64,000 bases of DNA from Nocardia aurea (GTDB lineage: Bacteria > Actinomycetota > Actinomycetes > Mycobacteriales > Mycobacteriaceae): the NCBI RefSeq assembly GCF_003123685.1, contig NZ_QCYJ01000005.1, positions 434,001 to 498,000 on the forward strand, in the 5' to 3' direction. Each line of letters starts with the position of its first letter. Position 1 is the first letter of the stretch. Positions 1 through 9,800 of this stretch are shown here, piece after piece. The notes below the pieces were generated by a model, which was given only the letters and a program-made list of their open reading frames with translations, searched no databases and was not told the origin of the DNA. The translations under genes and the position numbers were made by a program.

Positions 1-328
1 CCTGTCCGCCATACGATTCGGGGATCTTCAACCCGAAGCATCCGAGTTCGGCCAGACCTCGGACGTACTCGTCGGGGATACGTCCCTGTTCCTCGATCAC
101 CGCGCCGTCGATGGATTCGCAGAACGGGCGCAGCCGCGCCAGGTAGGCGGCGGTTTTCGCGGCGTCCGCCGCGTCGGGGTGCGGGTAGGGGTGGATCAGG
201 TCGAGTCGGAAGCGTCCGAGGAACATCTCCTTGGCGAAGGAGGGTTTCGCCCAGCTCGTTTCGCGAGACTCCTCGACAAGTGCGCGTGCCTGTTCTTCGG
301 TGGCGTCGACCTTCGCCGCTGTCGTCAT
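1..328 (-). CDS. Acyl-CoA dehydrogenase, N-terminal part (runs off the window)
   Basis: Only the first ~109 codons are inside the window; the gene continues beyond base 1. The visible part has a ~75-residue N-terminal extension and then the start of the acyl-CoA dehydrogenase N-terminal helical domain, with the pattern IPDEYVRGLAELGCFGLKIP followed by ESYGG. That pattern is typical of FadE-type flavoproteins, which catalyse the first oxidation step of beta-oxidation. The ATG at 326-328 is preceded by a strong AGGAGG-type ribosome binding site. The FAD-binding and catalytic Glu regions are not visible, so substrate cannot be inferred. Confidence 0.8.
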   Translation of the reverse strand, partial: MTTAAKVDATEEQARALVEESRETSWAKPSFAKEMFLGRFRLDLIHPYPHPDAADAAKTAAYLARLRPFCESIDGAVIEEQGRIPDEYVRGLAELGCFGLKIPESYGGQ

Positions 329-380
329 GATCTCCTCCTCGAACGTGACGGGAATCACATTCGAGTGTAGGGAGAAAAGT

Positions 381-392
381 TACCGACTGGTA
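381..392. promoter_or_regulatory. Candidate operator upstream of the acyl-CoA dehydrogenase gene
   Basis: A short inverted repeat TACC-N4-GGTA sits about 55 bases upstream of the dehydrogenase start, inside a comparatively AT-rich stretch (about 350-465) between two genes. Position and symmetry suit a TetR-type repressor site. The motif is short and could be chance. Confidence 0.3.
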
Positions 393-472
393 GGTGTTCG
401 AGCGAATGTATCTCTACAGAAATCTATTGATCTTGATAGATCGGCGAATATTCAGCGATCGTCGGCCGGATC

Positions 473-1654
473 TCACACGCTGCGCAGGTAACGACCGAAA
501 TGCGGCACGGTGAAACCGATGGTTCCTCGCTCGGCCGAATAGATGAGCCCCTTCTTGATCAGGCCGTCGCGCGCGGGCGACAGCGACGCCGGTTTGCGGC
601 CGAGTTCGGTCGCCACGGCGGCGGTCGCCACCGGTCCCTCGTCGCCGGACAGATCGGCCATGGCACGCATGTACTCCCGTTCCGCGGGGGTCGCCCGTTC
701 ATAGCGGGATCCGAAGAAGCCGACGGCCAACTCCTCTTCCGCGGAGGGCGAGGCCAATTCGACGTCCTCGGCGGTGATCGGACTCTCCGGTGCCTGATCC
801 CAGGCCGCTTTCCCGTACGCCTGCACGAAATACGGGTAGCCATCGGCCTTTTCGTAGAGCACATCGAGCGCACCCTCGGTGAACTTCACCTCTTCGCGCT
901 GGGCGGGGGCGATGAGCGCCTGATTCGCCGACTCTCGGTCGAGTCGATCGATACGGTGATAGCTGAAAAGACGCTCGGAATAACTCTTCGACGCGGAAAG
1001 TACGGCGGGCAGATGTGGTAGGCCCGCGCCGACGACGATCAGCGGCGCGGCGTCCTGGCTCAGTTCGTGGCACGCGCCGCAGATCGCGGAGATGTCGGCG
1101 GGGCCGAGATCCTGCATCTCGTCGATGAATATCGCGATGCCGACACCGACGTCGCCCGCCAGTCCGGCGGCCTCCTTGAGCAGCTCGACCAGGTCGATCT
1201 CGATATCGCCGGAATCGGCGCGACCGGAGACGGCGGGTACGTCGATACCGGGTTGCCAGCGTTCCCGCATGCCTTTGTCGGCGGTGGCACGCAACGCGAA
1301 TGCCTTGAGGATGCCGAGGAAATCGTCGACGCGTTCGGGGTTGCGGTGCGTCATCGCGATCGCGCGCGCGGCCATGTGCAGCGCGGAGGACAGCGGCCTG
1401 CGCAATTCCTGATCCGGACGGGCCTCGATCTTTCCCGTGCCCCAGTTGCGCGAGACGGCGGCCGAACGAAGTTGGTTGAGCAGCACCGTCTTTCCTACGC
1501 CGCGCAATCCGGTGAGCATGACGCTGCGTTCGGGCCTGCCTCGGGCGACACGTTCGAGCACGATGTCGAAGGCGGTGAGTTGTTTGTCGCGCCCGGCGAG
1601 TTCGGGCGGGCGCTGTCCGGCTCCGGGAGCATACGGATTCCGCACGGGGTCCAT
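473..1654 (-). CDS. AAA-family ATP-binding protein with C-terminal winged helix
   Basis: A 393-residue P-loop ATPase. The Walker A motif GLRGVGKT lies at residues 49-56 and a Walker B-type strand, IFIDEMQDL, follows near residue 180. After the ATPase core, the last ~60 residues (LSGDEGPVATAAVATELG and following) look like a winged-helix DNA-binding domain, giving the domain order of Orc/Cdc6-like or STAND-type regulators. I chose the ATG at 1652-1654 (MDPVRNPYAP) because the upstream in-frame extension is Arg-rich and atypical. The gene stands alone and its role is unknown; it could be a regulatory ATPase or a defence-type STAND protein. Confidence 0.75.
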   Translation of the reverse strand: MDPVRNPYAPGAGQRPPELAGRDKQLTAFDIVLERVARGRPERSVMLTGLRGVGKTVLLNQLRSAAVSRNWGTGKIEARPDQELRRPLSSALHMAARAIAMTHRNPERVDDFLGILKAFALRATADKGMRERWQPGIDVPAVSGRADSGDIEIDLVELLKEAAGLAGDVGVGIAIFIDEMQDLGPADISAICGACHELSQDAAPLIVVGAGLPHLPAVLSASKSYSERLFSYHRIDRLDRESANQALIAPAQREEVKFTEGALDVLYEKADGYPYFVQAYGKAAWDQAPESPITAEDVELASPSAEEELAVGFFGSRYERATPAEREYMRAMADLSGDEGPVATAAVATELGRKPASLSPARDGLIKKGLIYSAERGTIGFTVPHFGRYLRSV

Positions 1655-1816
1655 ACCCCGACACCGTAGCGCTTCCGGTCGCCGAAATCTCAATTAATCT
1701 GGGGCATTCTAGGGCGTTCCATAGAAAGCGGTATTTCGCGCTTTGTCATTGCGGGGGAACTCTCTACGCTTATCGCGTTCGGAGGCAGGGTCGGCGGCTG
1801 GGACGAAAGGGGCGTC

Positions 1817-2068
1817 ATGTCCGAGGATGGTCACGTGCTCGCCGAGGTCGTCGCCTCGTGGCCGGTGCCGCCGGACGCGGAGGAGGCGGGCCGGATCCGG
1901 TCGAACATTCTCGTCGCGATCGAGCAGGGGTTCGACGATCCGCAGTTGGTCGCCGATCTCGCGGTCGGGCCGCTGGTGGTTGCGCTCGGCGAACTGGAGG
2001 TCGGGCTGGCCGACGCGCGCCGCAGAATAGCCGAACTCGAGCGCGCGCTGGCCGAACGGGACCGCTGA
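1817..2068 (+). CDS. Small hypothetical protein with C-terminal coiled coil
   Basis: An 83-residue acidic ORF starting ATG, with an AAAGGGG-type ribosome binding site 5-8 bases upstream. The C-terminal third (VALGELEVGLADARRRIAEL and following) has heptad spacing expected of a coiled coil. No catalytic motif or export signal is visible. It is transcribed divergently from the AAA ATPase. I do not recognise the family; the clean start and non-random composition suggest a real gene. Confidence 0.6.
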   Translation: MSEDGHVLAEVVASWPVPPDAEEAGRIRSNILVAIEQGFDDPQLVADLAVGPLVVALGELEVGLADARRRIAELERALAERDR

Positions 2069-2229
2069 TCTCACATCCCGATAACCCTGGCTCGCAGTCG
2101 ATATCGAATCGTGACCTGCCCTGAGCTGCACGGGAGCCGCAGCGTGTCCAGTGATTTCTCACCGACCCCCGAAAACCCTGGTCTGTGCGCTGGACAACAT
2201 CGCGTCCGCGTCGTAATCTTCTCGTGACT

Positions 2230-2425
2230 TAGTGGAGTCTGTCGCTTCGCAAGAGAAACGGCGCCACTGGGTTACCGCCTAATCGGCTGTCGGGGCCTCG
2301 CAACTTCGGCTGCCGTGCCGGGAACCACAGGTTAGTCACTGGGGTGTATCCGCAACGGTCCTGGGGATCGGCGCGGTAGGGCCGATCCGCTCGGCACGAA
2401 CCCGCAGTCGACCCGGTCGGCGGGA
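2230..2425 (+). promoter_or_regulatory. ydaO-type cyclic di-AMP riboswitch
   Basis: The 385-base non-coding stretch before the NlpC/P60 gene carries conserved blocks of the ydaO/c-di-AMP riboswitch in order: CGCTTCGC near 2240, GGGAACCACAGG near 2320, GGGGTGTATCCGC near 2341, a variable hairpin GGATCGGCGCGGTAGGGCCGATCC, then GGCACGAACCCG and GACCCGGTCGGCG near 2393-2421. In actinobacteria this class is known to precede cell-wall hydrolase genes (NlpC/P60, Rpf), usually switching expression off when c-di-AMP is high. Boundaries are approximate. Confidence 0.85.
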
Positions 2426-2453
2426 AAGTAGGAAAGATCGGAGACTCAGGTCG

Positions 2454-3107
2454 GTGGGTAAACACAGTTTGCAGCGGGAATCTCGGATGCCGAATTCCGT
2501 CAAGGGTGCGCTCGTTCTAGGCGCAGTGGCCGCGACAGGTGCGATGCCCGCTATCCCCGCGATGGCAGCCACCATCAACGTCCCCGGCCTGGGCGACTTC
2601 GATGTTCCCGTCCCGCAGGAGTACGAGAGCTCGGTCCAGCAGCTCAACCAGCAGCTGTCGCAGGCCCTCTCCAACCAGCCCGCGATCCCGCAGGGCGCCT
2701 TCGGCACACTGCCCGCGGTTCCGCAGGGCGGACTCCAGTTCCCGAACCTCATGGAAGACCACTCCCCGGCCCAGAAGGCGCTCGACGCCGCTCGGTCGAA
2801 GGTCGGCGCCCAGTACTCCTGGGGCGCCGCGGGCCCGGTCAGCTTCGACTGCTCCGGTCTCGTGCAGTGGGCGTTCCGTCAGGCCGGTGTCGAACTGCCG
2901 CGCACCAGCTTCGAGCAGTCGCATGTCGGCGCTCCCGTCGCCTTCCAGAACTTGCAGCCCGGTGACATCGTGATCACCAACGGCGGCGGCCACGTCGGCA
3001 TCTACGCGGGCGACGGCAAGCTGCTCAATGCCGTCCAGTCGGGTACCCCGGTGTCCTACACCCACCTCGACGCCGACGATGTAGTCACCGCCCGCCGCGT
3101 CGTATAA
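2454..3107 (+). CDS. Secreted NlpC/P60 peptidoglycan endopeptidase
   Basis: A 217-residue exported protein. The N-terminus has a hydrophobic signal segment ending near AMAA (residues ~36-39), followed by a Gln/Pro-rich linker with SSVQQLNQQLSQAL, then an NlpC/P60 domain from ~residue 108. The catalytic Cys is in FDCSGLVQWAF (C133) and the His in GGGHVGIYAG (H180). These enzymes cut stem-peptide bonds in peptidoglycan. The GTG at 2454 is used here; the in-frame ATG at 2487 is an alternative giving a shorter signal peptide. The gene lies directly behind the c-di-AMP riboswitch, linking wall remodelling to that second messenger. Confidence 0.9.
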   Translation: MGKHSLQRESRMPNSVKGALVLGAVAATGAMPAIPAMAATINVPGLGDFDVPVPQEYESSVQQLNQQLSQALSNQPAIPQGAFGTLPAVPQGGLQFPNLMEDHSPAQKALDAARSKVGAQYSWGAAGPVSFDCSGLVQWAFRQAGVELPRTSFEQSHVGAPVAFQNLQPGDIVITNGGGHVGIYAGDGKLLNAVQSGTPVSYTHLDADDVVTARRVV

Positions 3108-3111
3108 CGGG

Positions 3112-3516
3112 TTGCCCCCCGCCGAGCAGGCTGCCCCGTCCCAGGCCCGCGTCGATTCGTGGACCTGGTCGGTGCGCCTGTTCAAGACGAGATCCGCTGC
3201 GGCCGAGGCATGCCGGGGCGGTCACGTTCGCGTCAACGGTGCCACGGCGAAACCCGCCCAACCGGTTCGCCTCGGTGACGAGGTCCGGATCCGGGCGGGT
3301 GGTGTCGAGCGCATCGTGATCGTGGAGCGCGTCGTCACCAAACGAGTCAGCGCGCCCATCGCCGCGCAATGCCTGATCGACCGCAGTCCGCCACCACCTC
3401 CGCGAGAGATTCTCGCGACCATGCCGCGTCGTGATCGCGGCAGCGGCAGACCTACGAAGCGCGAACGTCGCGAAACCGACCGTCTCCTCGGCCGCGACGA
3501 TCCACCGCAGGACTAG
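3112..3516 (+). CDS. S4-domain RNA-binding protein (Hsp15-like)
   Basis: A 134-residue basic protein. The N-terminal half carries an S4 RNA-binding fold: VDSWTWSVRLFKTRSAAAEA, then GGHVRVNGATAKPAQPVRLGDEVRI. The family includes the heat-shock protein Hsp15, which rescues stalled 50S subunits. The C-terminal tail is rich in Pro, Arg and Asp (RPTKRERRETDRLLG). It starts at TTG only 4 bases after the NlpC/P60 stop, so it is probably co-transcribed with it. Its stop codon overlaps that of the convergent antiporter gene by 4 bases. Confidence 0.85.
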   Translation: MPPAEQAAPSQARVDSWTWSVRLFKTRSAAAEACRGGHVRVNGATAKPAQPVRLGDEVRIRAGGVERIVIVERVVTKRVSAPIAAQCLIDRSPPPPPREILATMPRRDRGSGRPTKRERRETDRLLGRDDPPQD

Positions 3517-4655
3517 GTTTCGGCTGTATCGCCCATGCGAGAGGCGATACGGCTCGCCGCGATTGCCGCGACCCCCACGGTCACCAGTGCGCCGAGCATG
3601 ATGGCCGACGATTCCCCCGGCGCCAACACGTGTAGTTGTCCGCCGACGGTCACCGCCGCGACCGGCACCCCGATCTGTGCCGCCGACAAGGCCGCGAACC
3701 GGGCCGGTTGTCCGGTGAATCGATTCACCAGGTGCACCGCGACAGCTCCCGCGCCCAATACGAATCCGAGCCCGATGAGCGATGGCCGTTCCGCGAATTC
3801 GCGCAGATTCAGCCGCGCGCCGAGCCAGACGAAGAACACGGGCGCGAGGAAACCGTCGTTGATGGCGAAGAGTTGCCGTGCGACCCGGCGGGGCTCGCCG
3901 ATGCCCGCCACCGCGAGTCCGGCCGCGAAACCGGCCAGCATGATCGAGACGTGCGTCTGCGTCGCCACCGCGCACAGCGCGAACAACAGCACCAGGCTGA
4001 CCCGCAGTTCGATCGCGAACCCTCTGTCCTCCGACAATCGGTGTACCCGCCGCCGTGTGCCCGACGACTCGAGTCGGCGCAGGACCAGGAACATCACGAA
4101 CGCGCAGGCCGCCACCGCGCCGGCCCCGACGGCGGCCCGCCCCGCGTTGCCGGGGTCGATAACCAGCGGCAGCGCGACCACGCACGCGGTATCGGCGATC
4201 GCCACCTGCGCGGTCAGTGCCAGCACCGCCGATCCCGTCGCGCCCGCGGCGTCGATGATCGGCAGGACCAGCGCGGCCGATGACGAGGCGAGCAACACCG
4301 CGTAGATCGCCCCGTTTCCGGTGTCGAAGAGCTCGGCGATCCCGAAACCCGCGGCGGCGGAGAGTAATCCGACGATCACGGCCCGCGTCGCGCCGATGCC
4401 GATGGCCGATCGGACCCGTGGATCACGTACCGGTACGTGGGTGCCCGCGACGAACATCACGACCGCGAAACCCATGTCGGCCAGAAAGGAGAAGATCGGA
4501 TCCGAACTGTCGAGAACCCCGAATCCGGTAGCGCCGAACGTGATTCCAGCCGCCAACTCGCCCAGGATCACCGGTACGTGCCACGCGGTGCGCACCGCGA
4601 ACAGCGGGCCGATCAGCCCGAGCGCGATGACGAGGGCGAGGGTGGAGAAGGTCAC
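3513..4655 (-). CDS. Cation/proton antiporter (CPA2-like membrane protein)
   Basis: A ~380-residue integral membrane protein with about 11-12 hydrophobic segments, beginning FSTLALVIALGLIGPLFAV and containing the transporter-core pattern VPVILGELAAGITFGATGFG, typical of the Na+/H+ or K+/H+ exchanger family. The start is the GTG at 4653-4655, which overlaps the upstream ParB-like gene's stop (GTGA, 4 bases), so the two are translationally coupled. A longer in-frame ORF reaching 5051 is only read-through of the neighbour in another frame. It lacks the RCK/TrkA domain seen in some relatives. The transported ion cannot be told from sequence. Confidence 0.85.
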   Translation of the reverse strand: MTFSTLALVIALGLIGPLFAVRTAWHVPVILGELAAGITFGATGFGVLDSSDPIFSFLADMGFAVVMFVAGTHVPVRDPRVRSAIGIGATRAVIVGLLSAAAGFGIAELFDTGNGAIYAVLLASSSAALVLPIIDAAGATGSAVLALTAQVAIADTACVVALPLVIDPGNAGRAAVGAGAVAACAFVMFLVLRRLESSGTRRRVHRLSEDRGFAIELRVSLVLLFALCAVATQTHVSIMLAGFAAGLAVAGIGEPRRVARQLFAINDGFLAPVFFVWLGARLNLREFAERPSLIGLGFVLGAGAVAVHLVNRFTGQPARFAALSAAQIGVPVAAVTVGGQLHVLAPGESSAIMLGALVTVGVAAIAASRIASRMGDTAET

Positions 4656-5041
4656 GGCATCGAGGCGATCTTGAGCGGAATGGCGATGTTCTCGTCGGCC
4701 CAGTGGATCGCGCACACGCGGTGGTAGCCGTCGGCGATCACCATCGCGACACCGCGTCGGAAATCGCCGCGCACGACCAGGATCGGGGACAGCGCGGCGC
4801 CATTGTTGATCTTGATGAGATCGCGCCGGACATGCGGGTTGTCCGCCGAGAGCAGTTCGAGTCCGGCGGCCCGCAAAATGTCCTTGGCCTTCTTGCGGAT
4901 GACGGGCGCCTCGCGCAGTCGGTCGACGACGGTCCGCACCACATCCGGTTCGCCGAGCAGTTCCAGATAGTCGGCCGCGGCGGGATAGTCGTGTTCCTCG
5001 GGCTTGCTCTTCCACTTCACGTCGACGATTTCGGTGGTCAT
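4652..5041 (-). CDS. ParB-like conserved protein coupled to the antiporter
   Basis: A 129-residue soluble protein. The C-terminal part contains ILVVRGDFRRGVAMVIADGY and then HRVCAIHWADEN, resembling the small nucleotide-binding core of ParB/sulfiredoxin-type folds (a GxHR-like motif, here GYHR). The N-terminal half is helical with many charged residues. It is the first gene of a two-gene operon with the antiporter, overlapping by 4 bases. Homologues next to antiporters may be regulatory, but I cannot assign a function. Confidence 0.65.
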   Translation of the reverse strand: MTTEIVDVKWKSKPEEHDYPAAADYLELLGEPDVVRTVVDRLREAPVIRKKAKDILRAAGLELLSADNPHVRRDLIKINNGAALSPILVVRGDFRRGVAMVIADGYHRVCAIHWADENIAIPLKIASMP

Positions 5042-5095
5042 AGCTCATCATCGCCCCCGCGCCGACCCATCCCGGGGAAATCCGGCGGCGGCGCG

Positions 5096-6823
5096 TCAGT
5101 GCGGTGGCTGCCTGCCGACGACGGCCAGACTCGGCAGCCGACCCGAGCCGAACAGTGCGCGACAGTCCCCGCGACGGATCTTGCCGCTGGAGGTCTTCGG
5201 TATCCGGCCCGGTTCGACCAGCAGCACCGTGCCCGCCATCACCTCGTGCACGGCGGCGACCGCGGTACGGATGCGGCGCGCGACGGCCACGGGGTCCGTC
5301 GACGGCGGCAGCGCGCCGGTATTCAATTCGGCGACGATCACGAGGTCCTCGCGGTCGCCGTCATCGTGGCCGAAGGCGGTGATATGGCCCGCGCGCACCT
5401 CCGGTGCGGCGGCGCAGGCTGTCACCTCGATATCGGACGGGTAGTGGTTGCGCCCGTCGACGACGATCAGATCCTTGAGTCTGCCCGCGATATAGAGCTG
5501 GCCGTCGTGGCGGAATCCGAGGTCGCCGGTACGCAACCAGCGCTCGGTCGCACCGACGAGCGTGGCCTCGAAAACGTTGGCGGTCGCCTCGGGTTTCCCG
5601 TGGTAGCCCGCGCCGACATTGGCCCCCGACACCCAGATCTCGCCGATTTCGCCGTCGCCCCGCTCGACTCGCGACAGCGGATCGACGATCGTCACCCGCT
5701 GTCCGGCGGGAGCGCCGCAGCCGACCAATGTGAGCCCCGACTCCGGCGGCGCGTCCCCGGCCTGTGGTTCGGCTCGGCCGTCGGCCAGCGCGGCCCGGTC
5801 GAAACGCGGCGTCACGGGTTCGTGGTTCTGGCCGACGATGGATACCGACAGGGTTGCCTCGGCCAACCCGTAGCCGGGGGCGTGGGCGCGGTGCCGGAAT
5901 CCGTACTCGGCGAAGGTCCGGGTGAACTCCGAAAGTACCTCGGCGCGTACCGGTTCGGCCCCGTTGATCAGAACGTCCAGCGCGGACAGATCGAGTCCGG
6001 CGCGTTCGGACTCGGAGGTGCCCGATACCGCAAGGGACAGGCCGAAATTGGGGCTGCCCGTGGTACCCGCGCGGTACTCGTGGCAGGCGCGCAGCCAGCG
6101 GATCGGCCTTTTGACGAAATCGAGCGGTGCCAGCGTGACGCCGTGCACCCCCGAATACAGCGGCAGTGCCAGCGCCAGCACCAGACCCATATCGTGGAAG
6201 AAGGGCAGCCAGGAGACGATCGGTCTGTGGCGGGTGGCTGGCACGGCGTCGCGCAACTGCTCCATGGCTGTGGACAGATTGGCGTGGGTGATCCGCACGC
6301 CAGCGGGGGTTTTCGTCGAACCGGAGGTGTATTGCAGGTAGGCGATGTCGGCGGGCGGGTCGATGGTCGCGTCGGACAGTGCGGCGGATGTCGCGGTATC
6401 GGACGGTACGCGCACCAGCCGCCCGGCCGCCGAACCGAGGGCGGGACCGGTCACCGTGTCGGTCGCCGAGACCAGGCCGATGATGGGTTTCGCGTCGGCG
6501 AGTACGTCGTCCAGGCGTGCGGTGTTGCGGCTGCCCGCCACCGGGAACAGCGGAACCGCGATCCGTCCGCTGTAGAGGCAGGCCAGGAAGGCCACCACGT
6601 AGTCGAGTCCGTGACCGCACAGGATCGCCACCCGATCGCCGGGCGCGCTCTCGCGTCGCAGCAGCTGTGCCGAGCGGCCCGCCGCGCCGTGTAACCGGGC
6701 GTAGGACACGGTGACGGGCGTGCACTCGGTTCCGCGATAGCGCAATTCGGTGAACGCCGGGTCGTCCGGCCGCGTTCGCGCCCATCGCGCGACCCGGGCG
6801 GCGAGAGTGTCGGCGGTCGTCAT
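5096..6823 (-). CDS. Fatty-acyl-AMP ligase (FAAL, FadD32-like)
   Basis: A 575-residue ANL-superfamily enzyme. The AMP-binding P-loop is YTSGSTKTPAG, followed by the family block SWLPFFHDMGL; GYGLAEATL and the hinge region YIAGRLKDLIVVDGRNHYP are present, and the C-terminal catalytic Lys is in PKTSSGKIRR. The arrangement LQYTSGST...GVRITH and the NHYP block are those of FAALs such as mycobacterial FadD32, which activate long fatty acids as acyl-adenylates and load them on polyketide synthase carrier domains rather than making acyl-CoA. The start ATG overlaps the PKS stop by 4 bases, so this is the third gene of the ACP-PKS-FAAL operon. Confidence 0.92.
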   Translation of the reverse strand: MTTADTLAARVARWARTRPDDPAFTELRYRGTECTPVTVSYARLHGAAGRSAQLLRRESAPGDRVAILCGHGLDYVVAFLACLYSGRIAVPLFPVAGSRNTARLDDVLADAKPIIGLVSATDTVTGPALGSAAGRLVRVPSDTATSAALSDATIDPPADIAYLQYTSGSTKTPAGVRITHANLSTAMEQLRDAVPATRHRPIVSWLPFFHDMGLVLALALPLYSGVHGVTLAPLDFVKRPIRWLRACHEYRAGTTGSPNFGLSLAVSGTSESERAGLDLSALDVLINGAEPVRAEVLSEFTRTFAEYGFRHRAHAPGYGLAEATLSVSIVGQNHEPVTPRFDRAALADGRAEPQAGDAPPESGLTLVGCGAPAGQRVTIVDPLSRVERGDGEIGEIWVSGANVGAGYHGKPEATANVFEATLVGATERWLRTGDLGFRHDGQLYIAGRLKDLIVVDGRNHYPSDIEVTACAAAPEVRAGHITAFGHDDGDREDLVIVAELNTGALPPSTDPVAVARRIRTAVAAVHEVMAGTVLLVEPGRIPKTSSGKIRRGDCRALFGSGRLPSLAVVGRQPPH

Positions 6824-9800
6824 GACGCCTCTTCGGAATCGACCGCGGCGACCCGGTCGGACAGCGCGGCGCCGAGTGCGGCGACGGTCGGATGCATGAA
6901 CAGTTCCGCGGTCGAGATGGCGATGCTCAGTCGGGTTTCCAGGGCCCTGCGCAATTCGATCGCGAGCAGCGAACTGAGACCGAGATCGTTGAAATCGGCG
7001 GTCGGCGGGATGGATTCGGCCGGAATGCCGACGGTGGCGGCCACGATCCGGCGGATGGTCGCTGTCAGAGGTTCCGGTGTGGCGGTGCCGGGCGGGGTCG
7101 GCTCCGGGTCGACGGGGTGGGGGCGCGCCGGAGAATTCCGCAGGTCACGTCCCGGCGCGAGCAGCGTGCGCAGCCGGTTGGCCACCGGGGACCGGTCGGG
7201 GGTCGGCGCGTAGTCGACGGCGAGCAGATAGGGTCCGGTGTGCCGCAGCGCGCGACCGAGCATTTCCGCGCCGCGCGCCGGATCGAGTGCCGCGATCCCG
7301 GCGCGGCGCAGATGGGTCGCGCCGCCCGCCGCCTCGGCCAGCCCCGATGCCCACGTACCCCAGCCGATACTGATGACCCGACGCCGCGGTACCGACGCGG
7401 CCAGCGCGTCCATACCCGCGTTGGCCGCCGCGTAGGCGGCCTGGCCCGGCGCGCCGAGCGCACCGGTCGCCGAGGAGAACAGCAGGACGAAATCGATCGG
7501 ATCGCCCGCGGTCAGCTCGAGGAGATCGCCTGCGGCGCCGATCTTCGGCGCTGCCATCCGTGCCAGCTGGTCCGCGCCGATATCGTCGAAAACCGCGTCT
7601 TCGAGGGTGCCCGCGGCATGCACGACACCGCGGATGGTCGAACCGCATTCCCGGATATCGCTCAGGGCGTTGGACAGATCGCCGCGGTCGGTCGCGTCGC
7701 AGCGGACCACGACGATCCGCTCCTCGAAACCGTCCAGCGCCGTGGGCACCGGCCGGGGTGATCTGGTCAGCACCACCACGTCGTGCGCGCCCGCGTCGAG
7801 CAGCCAGCGCACCGCCAGCGCGCCGAGACCGCCGAGACCGCCGGTCACCACGTAGGTCCCGTGCGGGTCGATCGTGGGCGGCGCGGTGTCGGCGGTCGCG
7901 ACGGTGAAGCGTCGGATGGCGGCGTCGCCGCCGGTCAGCCGGATCTCCTCGGGCAGTCCGGCTTCCGGTTCGGCGGTGACGAGTCCGGCCAGCACCGCCG
8001 TGTTCTCGGGATCGTGGTCGGTCCACACCAGCCGGATCGTGCGCCCGGATTCGAGTTGCAGCGATCGGATCAGCCCGGCCGTCGCGTGCGCGGCGGGGGA
8101 GCACCCGAGCGGAAGTACCACCGTCAGCGACGCGGTGGCGTCGTGGGATTGCAGGTGCTGGAGCAGACCCAGTACCCGTCCGACGGTGGTGATCGAATCC
8201 CGCCGTGTTCCCGGCTCGTCCGGCCATACCAGTACCACCGCCGTGCGTTCGGCGCTCCCGCGACGCAGCAGCGCCGAGGCGACCACCGCCGCGGCGGCGT
8301 CGGGTTCGCGGGCCGCGCGTTCGGTCGGCACGATCGTCTCCAGTGTGCGTGCCAGCCGGGTCGCGAGCGCGGATTCGCCGACGACCAGGGCACGCCGCGC
8401 GTGAGGTGGTCGTGCGTCGGCGTCCGGGCGTCCGATCGCCTCGGGATGCAGCGGATGCCAGGTCTCCTGGCGGAACGCGACGGCGGGACCGAGCGCGGAC
8501 TGCTCGGCGGCGGGCACGCGGGACAGGTGATCCGCGAACCGGATGCGCACGCCGCACAGCGCCAGTACGGGCGCTCCGTGCTGATCGGTGGCGACGACAT
8601 CGCCGACCAGACCGCTCTCGGAATATTCCGTGATCAGCGCGTGTCCCTCGACCACCACGCGATCGGATTCGGTGGAGACCCAGGCCGATTCGATGCCGAT
8701 CGGGAGGGGGATCGCCTCGTCGGGCAGGTCGTCGTAACAGGCGGCGGCCAACAGGTGCAGGCAACCGTCCAGGGTGGCGGTGCTGTGCGGTTCGGCGTCC
8801 TCGAAGGTGCCGAGGGCCCGGCCGCTACCGGTCGCGATCCGGCGCAACGGGCGGAATCGCGGACCGTATTCCAGTGCTCTGCCGCGCAATTGGGCATAGA
8901 AGTAGCCCGCTTCCAGGCCGTGCATCTGGTGACGCACCGCGCGATTGGCGTCGGCCAGACGCATCCAGGCGACGATATCCGCGGGCGAGGGATGCCCGTC
9001 CGGTCGTGCGGACGCCACCGGAACCGCGCTGTCGGGTGTGACGCGCAGCGTGCCCGTCGAATCGTCGGCGTGGTAGGCGATCCGGGGCAGCGCGCTCAGC
9101 TCGGTCAATTCGTCGACGACGAAATCAGCCAGCATGGTGGCGGATTCGGGTCCGGCCAGGTGCGACAGCCTGCGCAGCCAGTACACCGCGGGGACGGTCG
9201 CCGCACCGAGTACCACGTGGTCGTCCAGCAGGTCGGGGACGAACTCGGGTTTCGCGGCGGGCCGATCGGTCCGAGCCGTCGGCGCGAATCGTCGCCGCTG
9301 CCAACGGCGTCGATACTCCGGACCGGTGAAAGGGCCGAGTGCCGACCAGTTCACCGCGCGTCCCTCGATATACAGCCGCGCGACGGTCTCGAGGAAGGCC
9401 TCGGCCTCGTCCTCGCGCGCCGCTCCCGGATAGGCCGAATCGCGGAACGCCCGGTATTCGCGCACCGACGAGACCAGGACCGGATGCGGCGAGATCTCCA
9501 CCACGCTCGTGAACCCGTCGGCCGCCGCCAGGTCCAGTGCCGCGCCGAGTTCGACTGTCCCGGAGACATTGTCGGCCCAGTAGTCCGCGGTCAGCGTCGC
9601 GGAGTCGACCACGGTGGCGCGCCGCGCCGTCGAATAGAGCCTGGTGTGCGGCGTGTGCGGCGTGAGTCCGCTCAGCGCCTCGACGAAATCGGGCAGTACC
9701 GGCGCGACCTGGGGACTGTGCGCGGCGAAATCGACGGCGATGCGCTGGGCGAACATATCGCGACGTCTGGCCCGGCGCACCACGGTGTCGATGTAGCGCG

